Positions 42,908 through 51,415 of a stretch of DNA of 64,000 nt are shown here, one piece after another. Source of the DNA: CAVQCT01 sp964520865 (lineage in GTDB: Bacteria; Zixibacteria; MSB-5A5; GN15; FEB-12); contig CAZFOY010000011.1 of assembly GCA_964520865.1 (NCBI GenBank), positions 1 to 64,000 on the forward strand, written 5' to 3'. The translations under genes and the position numbers were made by a program. The notes below the pieces were generated by a model. It made no database searches and was not told the DNA's origin. It was given only the letters and a program-made list of their open reading frames with translations. Within the stretch, counting starts at the first letter, position 1. The number at the start of each line of letters is the position of its first letter.

Positions 42908-44860
42908 GTGAAACATACTCTCATTCTCCTGCTCGCCGGCCTCGTTCTTCCTATGAATCTGTCTGCGTCCGACCGGCTCCTGCAGCCGGTGCCGGAGTGG
43001 CATCTTAAATCACCCGATCCGGCTTATACGATCCGCGCGCATGTAATCCCCGACTCGGCCCTGGTACGGGCCGATATGGAAATCAACTACGTCAATAACA
43101 GCAATGACACTATAGACGAACTCGTCTTCAGACTCGATCTCAACGCATGGCAAAAGGACAGCTATCTCGATCGAAGATTGATGGTCGTCGGAGACAGCTC
43201 TATTCATAAACTCGCTGACGACCGACGCGGGTATATTCATATCGATTCCCTTCTGGCTTTCGGCATTCCTATCGATTCCGCCAACATGCACTACGACAAT
43301 ACGATCCTTCGGGCGAAACTCCCGGCACCGGTAGCTCCCGGGCAACTCGTTTATCTGCTCTCAGCGTTTGAAGCCCGACTTCCAATGGAGAATAACGCTA
43401 AAGAGAAATACTGGCAGTTCGACGACTGGTATCCACGGATCTGTCTCCGCACCGATTCGGGATGGATCGCCGAACAATATCTTCGGTGGAACAACCCGCC
43501 AACGGCAATCGCTGACTACAACGTCCTGCTTTCCATAGACCCGTCCTACGAAATCGCCTTCGCCGGTCAATTGATGAACGAAAAGGAGTTGTATGGCTTC
43601 ATGCCCGAACCGAACGATGATTCGGTTTACCTCGATATCACCAACCGGCTCAATACCGGGATTCTCAACGGACAATTCAGGCCGGAGTACGATAAGGGGA
43701 AGAAGGAATACGCCGTCATCTCTACCGACCGCCGCCTGTTCAGTTTCGTGGTTGCTCCCTCGTTCAAGCGGGACCGAGCATATGCGGGTCACACGACCAT
43801 CGAGACCTGCTATCACGACTACAAGAAGATGATGTGGGCAGACTCGGTCGCTCGCTGGTCAAGAGACCTGGTCAACAGATACCAATCGGAACTCGGTCCG
43901 TTTCCTTACGACCGACTTGAGATCGTCGATGCCGATACCAGTGAACCCTCGCAACCCGATCCCCGGTTTATCATTCTCCCCCGCAAGATGAAGGAAGAGC
44001 CGTTGAAGGCGGCCCTTGCGACCTATATCGCTTCCTGTTGGTTTCCTCGAACCGACGCGAGCGAACACAACGAATCTCGCTTCTTCAATAGAGGGCTTGG
44101 CTACTACTCTGCGCTTGTTCAGATGAAGGATGAGTACGGTGTTGCGGGAATCGAGATGGCGGAAAAGTATGAAGACTGGATGAAGGGCAAATCGGTCGTC
44201 TCCAAAATGTACCGCAACGACCGGGTCATGTTCAACCCGTATCTGCCCGCTCCACCTGTCAAGGACAGCATACTCCGCGACGACATTGACTTGCTTCGCG
44301 CGTATCCGGCCTACGTTATGCGAAGAGTACCGTCGATGTTGTACATGCTCAGGTTTATCGTCGGTGATTCGACTATTTGGAGTTCGTTTCAACACCTGGC
44401 CGAAGCCGGGAATCAGGAATCAGTGTCACCGGCCGCCTTCGAAAGCACGGTCGATTCGCTCGCTGGCAAGCAGCTCGGCTGGTTCTGGACGGCGTTTGCC
44501 GATTCATCGACCTCGTACGATTTCGGCGTATACTCGGCGCATGCAAAGAAGGCGGGAAACGAATACGACGTGACCTATCGGTTGGTTAACCGGGGAGATC
44601 TCATTCTCCCGGTGGAGATGGGGTTCGTGACCGATGGAAATGACACGTTGTACGACACGCTCGGTCGTGATTCCTTTGACGGCAATGATTCGATGTTCGT
44701 CTTTCACCGTAAGCTCACGGCACGGCCGATTTCAATCATCGTCGATCCGCATCATTACCTGCTCGACCGCAACCGTTTTGACAATTACCATTTCTTTCTG
44801 CCGATTCGTTTCAAATACCAGGATCCCCCCGACCTGTTTGTCGGTTTCAGGAAGCTATGA
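42908..44860 (+). CDS. M1 peptidase-like protein without the zinc-binding motif
   Basis: A 651-residue exported protein. It has a signal peptide (HTLILLLAGLVLPMNLSAS) and an M1-type N-terminal beta domain (YTIRAHVIPDSALVRADMEI; INYVNNSNDTIDEL). A gluzincin-like helical domain follows (about 330-545; RVPSMLYMLRFIVGDSTIW; GKQLGWFWTAF). Where M1 enzymes carry VxHExxHQWF, this one reads LATYIASCWF; where they have WLNEGFATY, it reads FFNRGLGYY. All zinc ligands and the catalytic Glu are gone, so it is probably not a peptidase. It starts with a GTG 1 nt after the ATPase stop. Likely role: binding or scaffolding in the periplasm. Confidence 0.8.
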   Translation: MKHTLILLLAGLVLPMNLSASDRLLQPVPEWHLKSPDPAYTIRAHVIPDSALVRADMEINYVNNSNDTIDELVFRLDLNAWQKDSYLDRRLMVVGDSSIHKLADDRRGYIHIDSLLAFGIPIDSANMHYDNTILRAKLPAPVAPGQLVYLLSAFEARLPMENNAKEKYWQFDDWYPRICLRTDSGWIAEQYLRWNNPPTAIADYNVLLSIDPSYEIAFAGQLMNEKELYGFMPEPNDDSVYLDITNRLNTGILNGQFRPEYDKGKKEYAVISTDRRLFSFVVAPSFKRDRAYAGHTTIETCYHDYKKMMWADSVARWSRDLVNRYQSELGPFPYDRLEIVDADTSEPSQPDPRFIILPRKMKEEPLKAALATYIASCWFPRTDASEHNESRFFNRGLGYYSALVQMKDEYGVAGIEMAEKYEDWMKGKSVVSKMYRNDRVMFNPYLPAPPVKDSILRDDIDLLRAYPAYVMRRVPSMLYMLRFIVGDSTIWSSFQHLAEAGNQESVSPAAFESTVDSLAGKQLGWFWTAFADSSTSYDFGVYSAHAKKAGNEYDVTYRLVNRGDLILPVEMGFVTDGNDTLYDTLGRDSFDGNDSMFVFHRKLTARPISIIVDPHHYLLDRNRFDNYHFFLPIRFKYQDPPDLFVGFRKL

Positions 44861-44876
44861 CCCATAAGGACCTGAG

Positions 44877-46865
44877 ATGAGATTCGTTGCCTGCTTGTTC
44901 GCCTTAGTGGCGGCCTTGCTTACAGCAATTCCCGCCGGGAGTCAATCAATAGATAAGCTGAGTCCGAGAGCGAAGAAGCAGCTCGCGGCGCAATCGGCAT
45001 CGTCGCCGGGCGAGTACTGGTTGTTCCTGGACAACTCGGCCGCTGATTCTCAGGCTGTCCATCTCACAGAAGCTGCCCGGAAACGTCGTGCCAAGGTCGA
45101 TCCAAATTCTCTGCTCATCGACGCACATGATTTTCCGATTCGCCGGGCGGTCATCGACTCCGTGAGAGGAGCCGGGGTGGAGGTTCGTTCAGTTTCGAAG
45201 TGGCTGCGGGCCATTGCAGTCGCTGCTTCACCCGAGGAGCTGGCCAGGGCCGAGGCACTGCCGTTCGTGCGGCACGTCGATATCGTCAGCGTGTACAGAA
45301 GGGCAAAACCTGCCAACACGCCTCGAGTCAAATCGGAGCCGATTCCACAGGCACAGGCTCTCGACTATGGCTACTCGGCATTTCAGATGGCTTATATGAA
45401 CGCGATGAAACTGCAACTGCTGGGGTTGAGCGGGAAAGGGGTCAGGATTGCAATGTTCGACTCCGGGTTCGATATTCATCATCCCGCATTCGATTCTACG
45501 AACATCATCGACACCTTTGACTTCATCAACAGCGATACTACCGTGGACGAAGTCGGCTGTGACACCACGCAGTTCAAGTACCCTCCGGACTACCAGACCT
45601 ACCACGGTACCCTCACTCTTGGGGTCCTTGGCGGTTACGTCCCCGGTGCGCTAATTGGGGCCGCTTATGGAGCCGATTACCTGCTGGCCAAAACGGAGAT
45701 TACGTGCGGCGGGACAGAGGTTAAGATCGAGGAATACAACTGGATCGCCGCCGCCGAATGGGCCGACTCGCTCGGCGCGGACATTATAAGCTCCTCGCTC
45801 GGCTACACAACATTTCAGGATAGCGGCAGCTACACACCGTCAGAACTCGACGGCAAGACAGCATTGATTACCAGGGCAGCCGAAATAGCCGCCTCAAAGA
45901 ACATTCTCGTGGTGAATTCCGCCGGGAATGACCGGGGAAGTACCCTCTGGCCGCATATCTCGTTTCCCGCCGATGGAGACTCGGTGCTGGCTGTCGGAGC
46001 GACCACGCCGGACTCTTCGCTGGCCGCATTCTCGTCGCCGGGTCCGACGGCCGACGGCAGGATCAAGCCGGACGTGGTGAATTTCGGTGAAAACGTCTAC
46101 ACGGCCTATCAATTCGGCGGATACACCCGGGTCGGTGGGACATCACTTTCGGCCCCGCTTACCGCCGGGGCAGCCGCTCTCGCCTTTGAATATGATACTA
46201 CTCTAACGGCGGCCGGGTACCTCCAACGGGTCAGGCAAACAGCCAGCCGGGCGAATGCCCCGGATAATGATTTCGGCTACGGGATCGTCAATGCCGCCGA
46301 CGCGGCCGGACTGCTCAAACTTGATCTTCCTGATACGCTTACGGTTGCGTTTAGAGATACGATATCGGTGGATGTTCGGACGGTGGGTACGGCGCCTGAA
46401 TCGCCGACTATAACGCTGATCGACCCCCCTTCCTGGGCACTCTTTGATGACAACGGAGACGGAACAGGATTGCTTCGAATTGTCCCGTCGAATCTCAACG
46501 GTGTCGGAGGGAGGCTCGGTTTTACCCTTTCATACGCGGATATTGTCGATACCGACTATGTTGTCATCCTGCTTTACGGCCAGCGGCAGGCCGATGTTTT
46601 CGCCGGGCCGAACCCGTTTACCGGTTCCGTCAATATTTACACCCGGGCTACGGCCGGACGCGTCAACAGCATCTCAATTCACAACATAGCGGGAGAAATC
46701 GTATGGGAAGAAGTCAATAATTCCGCTCCCAGTGCCGATACAGTGACTGTGACCAAGTGGAATGGCCGCAATCAATCAGGCGAAATTGTGGCTGCCGGGG
46801 TGTATATCGCAATTGTCGATACCGATCGGCGAACATACCATGTTAAACTTTTGAAGTCCGATTGA
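44877..46865 (+). CDS. Secreted subtilisin-like (S8) serine protease with sorting domain
   Basis: A 662-residue exported subtilase. Signal peptide (LFALVAALLTAIPAGSQS), a propeptide region (about 25-140), then the S8 domain (about 170-475). The triad is complete: Asp in IAMFDSGFDIHHPAFD, His in YHGTLTLGVLGG, Ser in GGTSLSAPLTAGAAAL. The oxyanion Asn is in VNSAGNDRG. The C-terminal type IX sorting domain reads VFAGPNPFTGSVNIY to the closing HVKLLKSD. It should be active on the cell surface or outside the cell. ATG start with AAGGA upstream, 16 nt after the M1-like gene. Confidence 0.93.
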   Translation: MRFVACLFALVAALLTAIPAGSQSIDKLSPRAKKQLAAQSASSPGEYWLFLDNSAADSQAVHLTEAARKRRAKVDPNSLLIDAHDFPIRRAVIDSVRGAGVEVRSVSKWLRAIAVAASPEELARAEALPFVRHVDIVSVYRRAKPANTPRVKSEPIPQAQALDYGYSAFQMAYMNAMKLQLLGLSGKGVRIAMFDSGFDIHHPAFDSTNIIDTFDFINSDTTVDEVGCDTTQFKYPPDYQTYHGTLTLGVLGGYVPGALIGAAYGADYLLAKTEITCGGTEVKIEEYNWIAAAEWADSLGADIISSSLGYTTFQDSGSYTPSELDGKTALITRAAEIAASKNILVVNSAGNDRGSTLWPHISFPADGDSVLAVGATTPDSSLAAFSSPGPTADGRIKPDVVNFGENVYTAYQFGGYTRVGGTSLSAPLTAGAAALAFEYDTTLTAAGYLQRVRQTASRANAPDNDFGYGIVNAADAAGLLKLDLPDTLTVAFRDTISVDVRTVGTAPESPTITLIDPPSWALFDDNGDGTGLLRIVPSNLNGVGGRLGFTLSYADIVDTDYVVILLYGQRQADVFAGPNPFTGSVNIYTRATAGRVNSISIHNIAGEIVWEEVNNSAPSADTVTVTKWNGRNQSGEIVAAGVYIAIVDTDRRTYHVKLLKSD

Positions 46866-46874
46866 AGTAGTCTT

Positions 46875-48791
46875 ATGAGCATACAGCACTCCCACAGCGA
46901 AGTAGGATTCAAGCGCTGCGCGGTGTGCAAGATAGACCTCAAAGGTAGATTCGTTTACATCGACGAACGGACCGAGCACCTGCTCGGCCTGACCAAAGAA
47001 GACCTCTTCGGCAAATGCATTACCGATTTTCTCGATGAACCTTCCCAGAAGCTGATTGAGCAACTCCTCGCTCAACGGAATCACTACGAAACATTTTACG
47101 ATATCACCACCCTGACGCTGTTGTCAAACAGCAAGAAGCATATTACCTCACGGGTAATCGTATCGCTGAATTTTATCGCCGGAAACCCGGTCAATTTCCA
47201 GATGGTCATTGATCCCGCCTCATTCATGGGCAAGGTGTCTCACGAAACGCCGACTTCGCACTATTACGACGCTCTGCTGAGCGAGATTATCGACCTCGGC
47301 AACTTGAGCGACTGGAAACCGGTTCTTCAGATACTCTGCCGGTATGTCGGGGCGGCCCAGGCCTGCCTGTATTTGATCCAGAGCGACAAACTCGAAGCCC
47401 GATCCATGGCATGCAACGACAGTGCCGCCGAACAGGTGTTCAAAGCGGTGCCGGATCTTACCGAAATGCACCAGCGGGTGGCCGATACCGGTCAGGTCTA
47501 TTCGTTCATCGATGGAGCCTCGGTACAGCGCATGATCGAGTCGGCCGGTTCGGCGCCGAATGAGTTTGTCACCCGGTTCGAAATGTCTGATGGCGCCCGT
47601 TATCTGTTCCGCCTGATCTTTCCTGAAGAGTTCGATTCACAGCAGGCCCAGGAGTCGATAGCCGCCGCTAAACTTGTCATTCGCCTCGTCTCCTATCTTC
47701 GGGATGCCCGATCTTCGGACCGGGAGGAAGAGGACGACGACTCCTTCGATATTCGCTTCACGATCGGGTTCCTCGACTCGCTTGGTATTGCGGCGTTTCT
47801 GAACGACAGTGACGGGACGATCGTCGGTTACAATCCATCGATGCTCAAGTTCGCCAGCCGTGAATCGCTTGATAGCAACTACATGACCCTGCTCCGGGCA
47901 ATGCCCGATCCGAATAGAGAACAATTGGCTAACACGATTGCTGATTACATAAATTCCGAAGATCCCTCTGACTCCGAGACCGACCTTCAAATCCGAGTTC
48001 AAATCGGCGAACACGAATATGCCGCAGTCAACGTCATGCGACTGGGAGAAAGCGCTTCGGATCGAACCGCATGTTTCGTCTTTATGCCCGAGCCGGGCGG
48101 AGCGACTCCTTCCGATACGGTGTACACCGATCGACGGATGTGGTATGGTGTGATGCGGCACCTGCGAGAATCTCTCGGGGCGTCGATGCGCGTCTCGGAC
48201 CAGCTTTCTCACAAGTTCGTGGATCGCCTCGGGAGCGACGGGAATAAGAGACTGAAGCAACTTGACGAAGAACTCGTTCAGATGCACTCTGCGGTCGACA
48301 GTTTCGCGCGTTTGCTGCGGATGGCCGCCGGCTCACAGCATGCCGAAACAACCGATCTGAACCTGATGGTTAACGGGATACTCAAAAAGTTGCTGGCGCA
48401 ACATCCCGATCTGGCGATCACCTGTACCTACTCCCATCTTCCGAAAATCAACGCCCGGCGACGAGTCCTGACCGCGATTGTAAAGAACATTCTGACACTT
48501 GCCGCGGCCCAGAACGACGGAACGAAAGTCACGATCAATATCGAAGCGAGAACCGGCGATCAACAGTGTCAGCTGCTCATCTCCCATCCGACCAGCTCGC
48601 TCAACGCCGGCCAGCTATCCGGTATCATGAGCTTTGACCGCCTTGGGTTGTCTTCAGACAACAGCTCATCCTCGAAGAAACTGCACTACGCCGTCACCAG
48701 AAAGTTAATCGAGCTGATCCACGGAAAGATCAGTCTTCGCCCGCTTGAACAGGGGGGCGTGATCGTGGAGATAGATTTTCCCACAACTTAG
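46875..48791 (+). CDS. PAS/GAF sensor with degenerate histidine-kinase-like C-terminus
   Basis: A 638-residue soluble sensor. An N-terminal PAS domain lies at about 12-115 (GRFVYIDERTEHLLGLTKED), a GAF-like domain at about 130-275, and a second PAS at about 295-410 (IAAFLNDSDGTIVGYNPSML). The kinase-like part starts near 425. The histidine-box region reads RHLRESLGASMRVSDQL where kinases have HDLREPL, so the phospho-histidine is not in register. The ATPase part keeps IVKNILTLAAAQ but has no clear DxGxG box. Autophosphorylation is doubtful. There is no membrane span. The following gene carries the missing histidine box; the two are probably a pair. Confidence 0.75.
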   Translation: MSIQHSHSEVGFKRCAVCKIDLKGRFVYIDERTEHLLGLTKEDLFGKCITDFLDEPSQKLIEQLLAQRNHYETFYDITTLTLLSNSKKHITSRVIVSLNFIAGNPVNFQMVIDPASFMGKVSHETPTSHYYDALLSEIIDLGNLSDWKPVLQILCRYVGAAQACLYLIQSDKLEARSMACNDSAAEQVFKAVPDLTEMHQRVADTGQVYSFIDGASVQRMIESAGSAPNEFVTRFEMSDGARYLFRLIFPEEFDSQQAQESIAAAKLVIRLVSYLRDARSSDREEEDDDSFDIRFTIGFLDSLGIAAFLNDSDGTIVGYNPSMLKFASRESLDSNYMTLLRAMPDPNREQLANTIADYINSEDPSDSETDLQIRVQIGEHEYAAVNVMRLGESASDRTACFVFMPEPGGATPSDTVYTDRRMWYGVMRHLRESLGASMRVSDQLSHKFVDRLGSDGNKRLKQLDEELVQMHSAVDSFARLLRMAAGSQHAETTDLNLMVNGILKKLLAQHPDLAITCTYSHLPKINARRRVLTAIVKNILTLAAAQNDGTKVTINIEARTGDQQCQLLISHPTSSLNAGQLSGIMSFDRLGLSSDNSSSSKKLHYAVTRKLIELIHGKISLRPLEQGGVIVEIDFPTT

Positions 48792-48810
48792 GCCGAAGGA
48801 GTCTGCCGGA

Positions 48811-49509
48811 GTGGAAGCACAAGTGAGAATCCTGCTGGTCGAACCGGCCAAATACCAGAGTCTGCTGATCGAACGAGAGATCCATCGAAGGATCCAGGGG
48901 GCGATCGTATCTCAGGCCCGTACCGCCTCCGAGGTTCTGCATCTTCTTCGCAACGGAGATATCGATATAGCCATCGTCGATCTGGACGGCGGAATGGACG
49001 AAGGCCTGGGGATAGTGCAATCGTTGAGTCGTGGAGATGCTCGCGTCAAAATCATTGCCATCGCGGGCAGCGTTGACGACCGAGTAGTCAGTCAGATTCA
49101 ACAGAGCGGAGCGGATGAACTTCTGGTCAAGGATCCGAGCTTTCATCTGATCATCCCGCGACTGATTGAAAAACTTCGCCGGCAGAACGTGCGGGAAAAT
49201 CTGACCGGGCGGTCGACTCAAGATGAATCCTCTGATTCGCCGTTTGAATCCATCACGACCGCCGCCGGATTGCTGGCCCACGAGGTCAACAATCCGCTGA
49301 TGACAATTCTTGGAACCGCAGAATTGATCCTGGAACAGGCGGCCGGGACCGACGATGAACTCACCAGGAAGATGCTGGCGATCAGAACCTCGGCTCGACG
49401 TATACGCGCTGTCCTCAAGAGGTTGTCGATATCTGCCGACGATTCCCGGATGCCGACAAGTAGCGGCCATCAGTCCCGCTTTGATATTACCGACCCGGTC
49501 ACAAAATAG
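48811..49509 (+). CDS. Response-regulator receiver fused to a histidine-box domain without ATPase
   Basis: A 232-residue protein. The receiver (about 5-120) has the phospho-acceptor in DIAIVDLDGG and Lys in LLVKDPSF; the usual Thr/Ser is replaced (IIAIAGS). After a linker, a HisKA-type hairpin stands at about 150-210 with an intact box GLLAHEVNNPLMTILGTAEL. There is no HATPase domain before the stop, about 20 residues later. It may be a phosphotransfer partner, using the kinase-like protein just upstream or another kinase. GTG start with AAGGAG upstream, 19 nt after the previous stop. Confidence 0.78.
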   Translation: MEAQVRILLVEPAKYQSLLIEREIHRRIQGAIVSQARTASEVLHLLRNGDIDIAIVDLDGGMDEGLGIVQSLSRGDARVKIIAIAGSVDDRVVSQIQQSGADELLVKDPSFHLIIPRLIEKLRRQNVRENLTGRSTQDESSDSPFESITTAAGLLAHEVNNPLMTILGTAELILEQAAGTDDELTRKMLAIRTSARRIRAVLKRLSISADDSRMPTSSGHQSRFDITDPVTK

Positions 49510-49539
49510 CTCTGGACGCCGGATCGGGCGGAATATCAG

Positions 49540-49567
49540 TTGACAAACACCGCTCATTCTCTATTTT
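49540..49567 (+). promoter_or_regulatory. Sigma70-type promoter before yicC
   Basis: A perfect TTGACA at 49540 and TATTTT at 49562, spacer 16 bp. It could drive the yicC-gmk-rpoZ-topA block. Confidence 0.6.
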
Positions 49568-49597
49568 TTAGCCTAATTTTAAACAGGGTAGTACCTT

Positions 49598-50473
49598 ATG
49601 CATTCAATGACCGGCTTCGGCAAGGCGGAGCATTCAGGCAAGACAGGGAAGTTCACGGTTGAGATCTCCAGTGTAAACAACCGTTTCCTGGAAATCTCCA
49701 CAAAATTGCCCCGGCAGTTCTTCACGATCGAGCCCCGCATCCGCGAACTGGTTGGAAAATCAGTCAGTCGAGGAAAGATCAATATCTTCGTCGGCTTCGA
49801 AGAACCGACCGGCAGTCCGAACAAGTACCTCATTAATAAGGTGGCGGCGACCGCCTATTACAAGCAGCTGAAAGGCCTGAAGAAGGAACTAAAAATAGTT
49901 TCAGATATAGACTTGCACGATCTGCTCATGCTCCCCGATGTCACTCGCCCCGAAATCGAGAGTATCGACGAGGACGCGATCTGGGCATCTCTCAAGAAGG
50001 TCGTGGAAAAGGGTCTTCACGATCTGGTGGCGATGCGCAAGAAGGAAGGGGATGCCATCACGCGGGATATGCAGAAGCGGCTGACGATTCTGGCCAAACA
50101 GGTTGGCAGGGTCGAGAAAGCTACCGGCGAGGCTGTGGAGCATTTTCGTGACAAGCTTAAGAAACGAATCGAGGAGCTGACATCGGCGCCCGTCGCCGAT
50201 CCATCGCGACTCGAAGAAGAAATTGCGCTTATGGCTGAACGTACCGATGTTACCGAGGAGTGTACCCGGTTCCTGAGCCATATCGAGCAGTACGAGGGTA
50301 CGTTGAAATCCGATGAACCGGTCGGCAAGAAGCTGAACTTCATTCTTCAGGAGCTCAACCGGGAAGCTAATACCATAGCCTCAAAGTGTTCCGACATAAA
50401 CATTTCGACGGTCGTCATCAGTATCAAAGAAGAAGTCGAGCGGCTGCGCGAGCAGGTTCAGAATATCGAATAG
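49598..50473 (+). CDS. yicC: YicC family endoribonuclease
   Basis: A 291-residue YicC/YloC protein; members have been described as endoribonucleases affecting small RNA decay. Hallmarks: MHSMTGFGKAEHSGKTG at the start, VEISSVNNRFLEIS, and the C-terminal DUF1732 part (GKKLNFILQELNREANTIAS; IKEEVERLREQVQNIE). Length is typical. It stands directly before gmk and rpoZ, an order shared by many bacteria including Firmicutes (yloC-gmk-rpoZ). Confidence 0.95.
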   Translation: MHSMTGFGKAEHSGKTGKFTVEISSVNNRFLEISTKLPRQFFTIEPRIRELVGKSVSRGKINIFVGFEEPTGSPNKYLINKVAATAYYKQLKGLKKELKIVSDIDLHDLLMLPDVTRPEIESIDEDAIWASLKKVVEKGLHDLVAMRKKEGDAITRDMQKRLTILAKQVGRVEKATGEAVEHFRDKLKKRIEELTSAPVADPSRLEEEIALMAERTDVTEECTRFLSHIEQYEGTLKSDEPVGKKLNFILQELNREANTIASKCSDINISTVVISIKEEVERLREQVQNIE

Positions 50474-50493
50474 CACGGCGTTCGCAGGGTTAC

Positions 50494-51114
50494 ATGAAGC
50501 ATACGTCCGGAAACATCCTCATTATATCTTCTCCGTCCGGAGGAGGTAAAACTTCTATTTGCCGTCGTCTTCTGTCGCCGAACCGTCGCAAAGCGGGCTG
50601 GCAATTTTCGATTTCTTACACGACGCGCAAGAGAAGGCCGAATGAGAAAAACGGCCGAGAGTATTTTTTTGTCAGTGAGCCGGAGTTCAAGGAGCTTGTC
50701 CGCAAAGATTTTTTCGCCGAACATTTCCAGGTTCATCTGTATCACTATGGCACTCCCCGTCGGCCGCTGGAAAAAGTCCTCAGCAAAGGCGGTGTGATGG
50801 TCCTTGATGTGGATGTCAAGGGAGCCCTAAAACTGAAGAGAGAATACCCGCAAGCGATTACAGTGTTTATTCTTCCGCCATCGATCACACAGCTTCGCCG
50901 GCGACTCAGGCGACGCGGAACCGAAACCAAAGAACAACTCAAAGTCCGCTTCGAGAATTCGAAAGCGGAGATTAAATTGTACAATAAATTCGAGTACGCC
51001 GTCATTAATGACGAACTTGAGACAGCCGTCGATCAGGTGCTAAGTATTGTCAAATCACACGGTTGTCGCACTGAACGACTGAAAGAGGAACAAATCACTC
51101 GGTTATTAGTTTAA
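50494..51114 (+). CDS. gmk: Guanylate kinase
   Basis: A 206-residue kinase that turns GMP into GDP with ATP. The P-loop is SSPSGGGKTSICRRLL (near 11-26). The GMP site has SYTTRKRRPNEKNGREYFFV, then HYGTPRRPLEKVL, VMVLDVDVKGALKLK and the lid RRRGTETKEQLKVRF. ATG 50494 is the natural start; the frame is open upstream into yicC but lacks homology there. It stands 20 nt after the yicC stop and 35 nt before rpoZ. Confidence 0.96.
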   Translation: MKHTSGNILIISSPSGGGKTSICRRLLSPNRRKAGWQFSISYTTRKRRPNEKNGREYFFVSEPEFKELVRKDFFAEHFQVHLYHYGTPRRPLEKVLSKGGVMVLDVDVKGALKLKREYPQAITVFILPPSITQLRRRLRRRGTETKEQLKVRFENSKAEIKLYNKFEYAVINDELETAVDQVLSIVKSHGCRTERLKEEQITRLLV

Positions 51115-51149
51115 CAAGGTAATTTCATCGAATAATAAAGGAGACCGGG

Positions 51150-51377
51150 ATGAACACGGTACGCGTTAACGAGTTGGATAAGTTGTCGTTGAATCGCTAT
51201 CAGGCGGTAATCGTGGCATCGCAGCACGCCAGATGGTTGAATCTCAAGCGCTTGAAAGCGTTGGAGAAGATGGAGGAGAACCCCTCGATCGAGATCGAAG
51301 CACGTAAGATTACGATGGTCGCATTGAAAGATCTTGTCGAAGGAAGGGTAAAGTTTGGCCGTCCTGAAACGATGTAA
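51150..51377 (+). CDS. rpoZ: RNA polymerase omega subunit
   Basis: A 75-residue omega subunit, which assists folding of RNA polymerase beta-prime. The core helix pattern is NRYQAVIVASQHARWLNLKR, then ITMVALKDLVEGRVKF at the C-terminus. It is short but typical of the gmk-linked form. ATG with AAGGAG 8 nt upstream. It follows gmk, the usual place. Confidence 0.92.
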   Translation: MNTVRVNELDKLSLNRYQAVIVASQHARWLNLKRLKALEKMEENPSIEIEARKITMVALKDLVEGRVKFGRPETM

Positions 51378-51415
51378 TACAGTACACCACGGCATTCGAT
51401 TCAAAAAGGAATAGT

